A program made the position numbers and the translations under genes. A stretch of 41,167 bases of DNA from Bacteroidaceae bacterium (GTDB lineage: Bacteria > Bacteroidota > Bacteroidia > Bacteroidales > Bacteroidaceae): contig JAGAAL010000044.1 in assembly GCA_017615245.1 (NCBI GenBank), positions 1 to 41,167 of the forward strand, written 5' to 3'. Below the pieces are notes generated by a model. It did no database searches and had not been told where the DNA came from. It saw only the letters and a program-made list of their open reading frames with translations. Positions within the stretch are counted from its first letter, which is position 1. Every line of letters begins with the position of its first letter. Positions 39,670 to 41,167 of this stretch are shown piece by piece.

Positions 39670-41167
39670 ATGAAGAATATATTACTTTTACTCATGATGT
39701 TGTTGCTGCCGATGGCGGCAAGTGCGTATGACGTAGAGATAGGCGGCATCTACTATGATGTCGTTTCAAAAGCCAAGGTCGCAGAAGTAACCTTTGGTGA
39801 AAAAAAGTACAGCGGAGACATTGTTATACCCTCAACGATTGAATATGAAGGAGTATTATGCGATGTCAAATTTATTGGAGGAGGAGCATTTACAGATTGT
39901 GACGGTCTTGTTTCGCTCAAGCTAAATGAAGGCATTGAAACTATAAAGTCGGGAGGAATACAAGTTGTTCGGAATTTGAAGTCGGTGACAATACCAAGGA
40001 GCCTAAAGACAATCGAGGAATGGAATTTCACATATGCTGAAGGTATGAATGTTTATATCTCGGATTTGGAAAGCTGGTGTCACATGACATTTCATAATAA
40101 TAACCTGCTTAATGGTGCTGGACATTTATATATAAACAACACAGAGATAAGTGATTTGATTTTACCAGGGAATTTTGAATGGATAAGCGACCGAGCGTTC
40201 TCTGGATGTGCAAACATCAAAAGCGTCACGATTGAGGAGGGAATAAGAGTGATCGGAAACTCTGCATTTGATGGCTGTCCGCAACTTGCCACAGTCTCTT
40301 TTCCTGCAAGCATTGAGTCTATCGGAAGCTCGGCATTTGATGGCTGTCCGCAACTTGCCACAGTCTCTTTTCCTGCAAGCATTGAGTCTATCAAGTCTTT
40401 TGCTTTTGCCCATTGTCCCGAATTAACAAATGTAAGTCTGCCACATGTTCAGGAACTTGGCAATTATGTTTTTGGAGAATGCAGCAAACTACAACACATT
40501 ACGCTGCCAAATGACCTGAATCAGATTAGTATGGGAATGTTCTCGTTTTGCACAAGTTTGACCGATCTGTCATTTCTTTCTAATATTATTACAATCGGGG
40601 AGAATGCTTTTGATGGATGTACAGGTCTGAGGTCTATTGATTTACCAAACAGTGTTGTTCAAATTGGGCGTGTGGCTTTTGCGGGATGCACAAATGTTGA
40701 GTCTATCTTATTACCAAGTTCTGTAAATATGATAGACGCTCAAGCCTTTGCCGATTGCAAAAAAATAAAGGATGTTTATTGCTATGCCAAAAATATTCCT
40801 CAAACTGAGGGAGATATTTTCGCAGGTTCTTATATTGAGTATTCAACACTTCATGTTCCTGTTGCTTCCATTGATGACTATAAGTCAACAGCCCCTTGGA
40901 GCGATTTTAAGACTATTGTAGGAATTACAGAGACAGAACCAATGACATATAAATTGATATATATGGTAGATGGTGAAGAGTATAGGGCTTATGATGTAGA
41001 AGATGGTGCGTCTATTATACCAGAAACATCGCCCACTAAAGACGGGTATACATTCTCTGGATGGATTAATCTTCCAGAAACCATGCCAGCACATGATGTA
41101 ATAATCACAGGGTACTTCGTCAATAGTCATAATAATTCTGATCATGAATATGTGGATCTAGGACTCC
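39670..41167 (+). CDS. BspA-like leucine-rich-repeat surface protein, truncated by the window edge
   Basis: At least 499 codons, open to the end of the window. Residues 1-19 form a signal peptide (LLLLMMLLLPMAASA-like). The body is a run of about 23-residue BspA/TpLRR (LRR_5) repeats, each with the IGxxAFxGCxxL-type core, for example SAFDGCPQLATVSFPASIES and NAFDGCTGLRSIDLPNSVVQ. From about residue 427 comes an InlB/Listeria-Bacteroides B-repeat (YKLIYMVDGEEYRAYDVEDG, DGYTFSGW). The last residues, HEYVDLGL, resemble the opening of the Fibrobacter/Prevotella paralogous (FISUMP-like) domain. Such proteins are adhesins or surface binders. The start at 39670 is set by the signal peptide; the structured leader lies upstream. 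Confidence 0.88.
   Translation, partial: MKNILLLLMMLLLPMAASAYDVEIGGIYYDVVSKAKVAEVTFGEKKYSGDIVIPSTIEYEGVLCDVKFIGGGAFTDCDGLVSLKLNEGIETIKSGGIQVVRNLKSVTIPRSLKTIEEWNFTYAEGMNVYISDLESWCHMTFHNNNLLNGAGHLYINNTEISDLILPGNFEWISDRAFSGCANIKSVTIEEGIRVIGNSAFDGCPQLATVSFPASIESIGSSAFDGCPQLATVSFPASIESIKSFAFAHCPELTNVSLPHVQELGNYVFGECSKLQHITLPNDLNQISMGMFSFCTSLTDLSFLSNIITIGENAFDGCTGLRSIDLPNSVVQIGRVAFAGCTNVESILLPSSVNMIDAQAFADCKKIKDVYCYAKNIPQTEGDIFAGSYIEYSTLHVPVASIDDYKSTAPWSDFKTIVGITETEPMTYKLIYMVDGEEYRAYDVEDGASIIPETSPTKDGYTFSGWINLPETMPAHDVIITGYFVNSHNNSDHEYVDLGL
40264..40392 (+). repeat. 69-bp tandem duplication inside the LRR gene
   Basis: Two identical 60-nt blocks, 40264-40323 and 40333-40392, lie at a 69-nt period, exactly 23 codons, one LRR unit. 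The 9-nt linker differs from the sequence before the first copy at two bases. Identity at the DNA level points to a recent duplication that kept the frame. Confidence 0.9.

Noticed and set aside
40092-40413. Minus-strand frames with repeated SMLAGKETVASCGQPSNAE-type peptide
   Set aside because: The repeat only mirrors the 69-bp duplication of the plus-strand LRR gene.

Overview
The window looks like chromosomal DNA of a Bacteroidales bacterium, most likely Prevotella or a close relative. Four intergenic sites match the Bacteroidetes promoter pattern TTTG-N19-21-TAnnTTTG, and Shine-Dalgarno sequences are mostly absent. Lineage-typical genes include a DUF4492 protein before cydAB, secreted proteases with type IX secretion (T9SS) style tails, a Bacteroidetes-type LptD and a BspA-like leucine-rich-repeat protein. 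No rRNA, tRNA, CRISPR array, insertion sequence or phage gene was seen.

Region 1 (220-5437, +) reads as one transcription unit. It has a consensus promoter, a 73-aa membrane protein (DUF4492), cydA and cydB (cytochrome bd oxidase), a galacturonokinase-like GHMP kinase, an overlapping sugar-1-phosphate nucleotidyltransferase, and a strong terminator. A lone HtrA/DegP protease with its own promoter follows. A convergent minus-strand group (11608-7288) carries a DUF486 membrane protein, purM and a 916-aa secreted HExxH protein.

Region 2 (11739-16626, +) holds nadC, a small secreted Gly/Met-rich protein, a C69 dipeptidase and an M6 metalloprotease. Region 3 (16639-23700, +) starts at a consensus promoter and mixes envelope genes (class A PBP, kdsB, a lipoprotein) with a PL11 rhamnogalacturonan lyase, an MscS channel and an HD-domain protein, ending in a hairpin terminator. 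lptD follows, with an apparent TTG start, and ends in a bidirectional terminator.

Region 4 (37786-26780, -) is a tightly packed run: Crp/Fnr regulator, M3 peptidase, lipoprotein, dCMP deaminase, S41 protease, 5-formyl-THF cyclo-ligase, altronate dehydratase, a HAD phosphatase, a LOG-family protein, another HAD phosphatase, and a CE1 esterase broken by one in-frame TAG.

Region 5 (37787-41167) is the accessory part. It has a six-hairpin array, a second palindrome-rich tract, an MNT/HEPN toxin-antitoxin pair with its own promoter, and a long structured leader (39488-39628) with two competing folds. The leader precedes a BspA-like protein that runs off the window and contains a fresh 69-bp internal duplication.

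Pectin-related functions recur at separate places: PL11 lyase, altronate dehydratase and galacturonokinase-like kinase. The least explained elements are the leader before the BspA-like gene, the hairpin array, and the coupling of a sugar kinase/nucleotidyltransferase pair to cytochrome bd.
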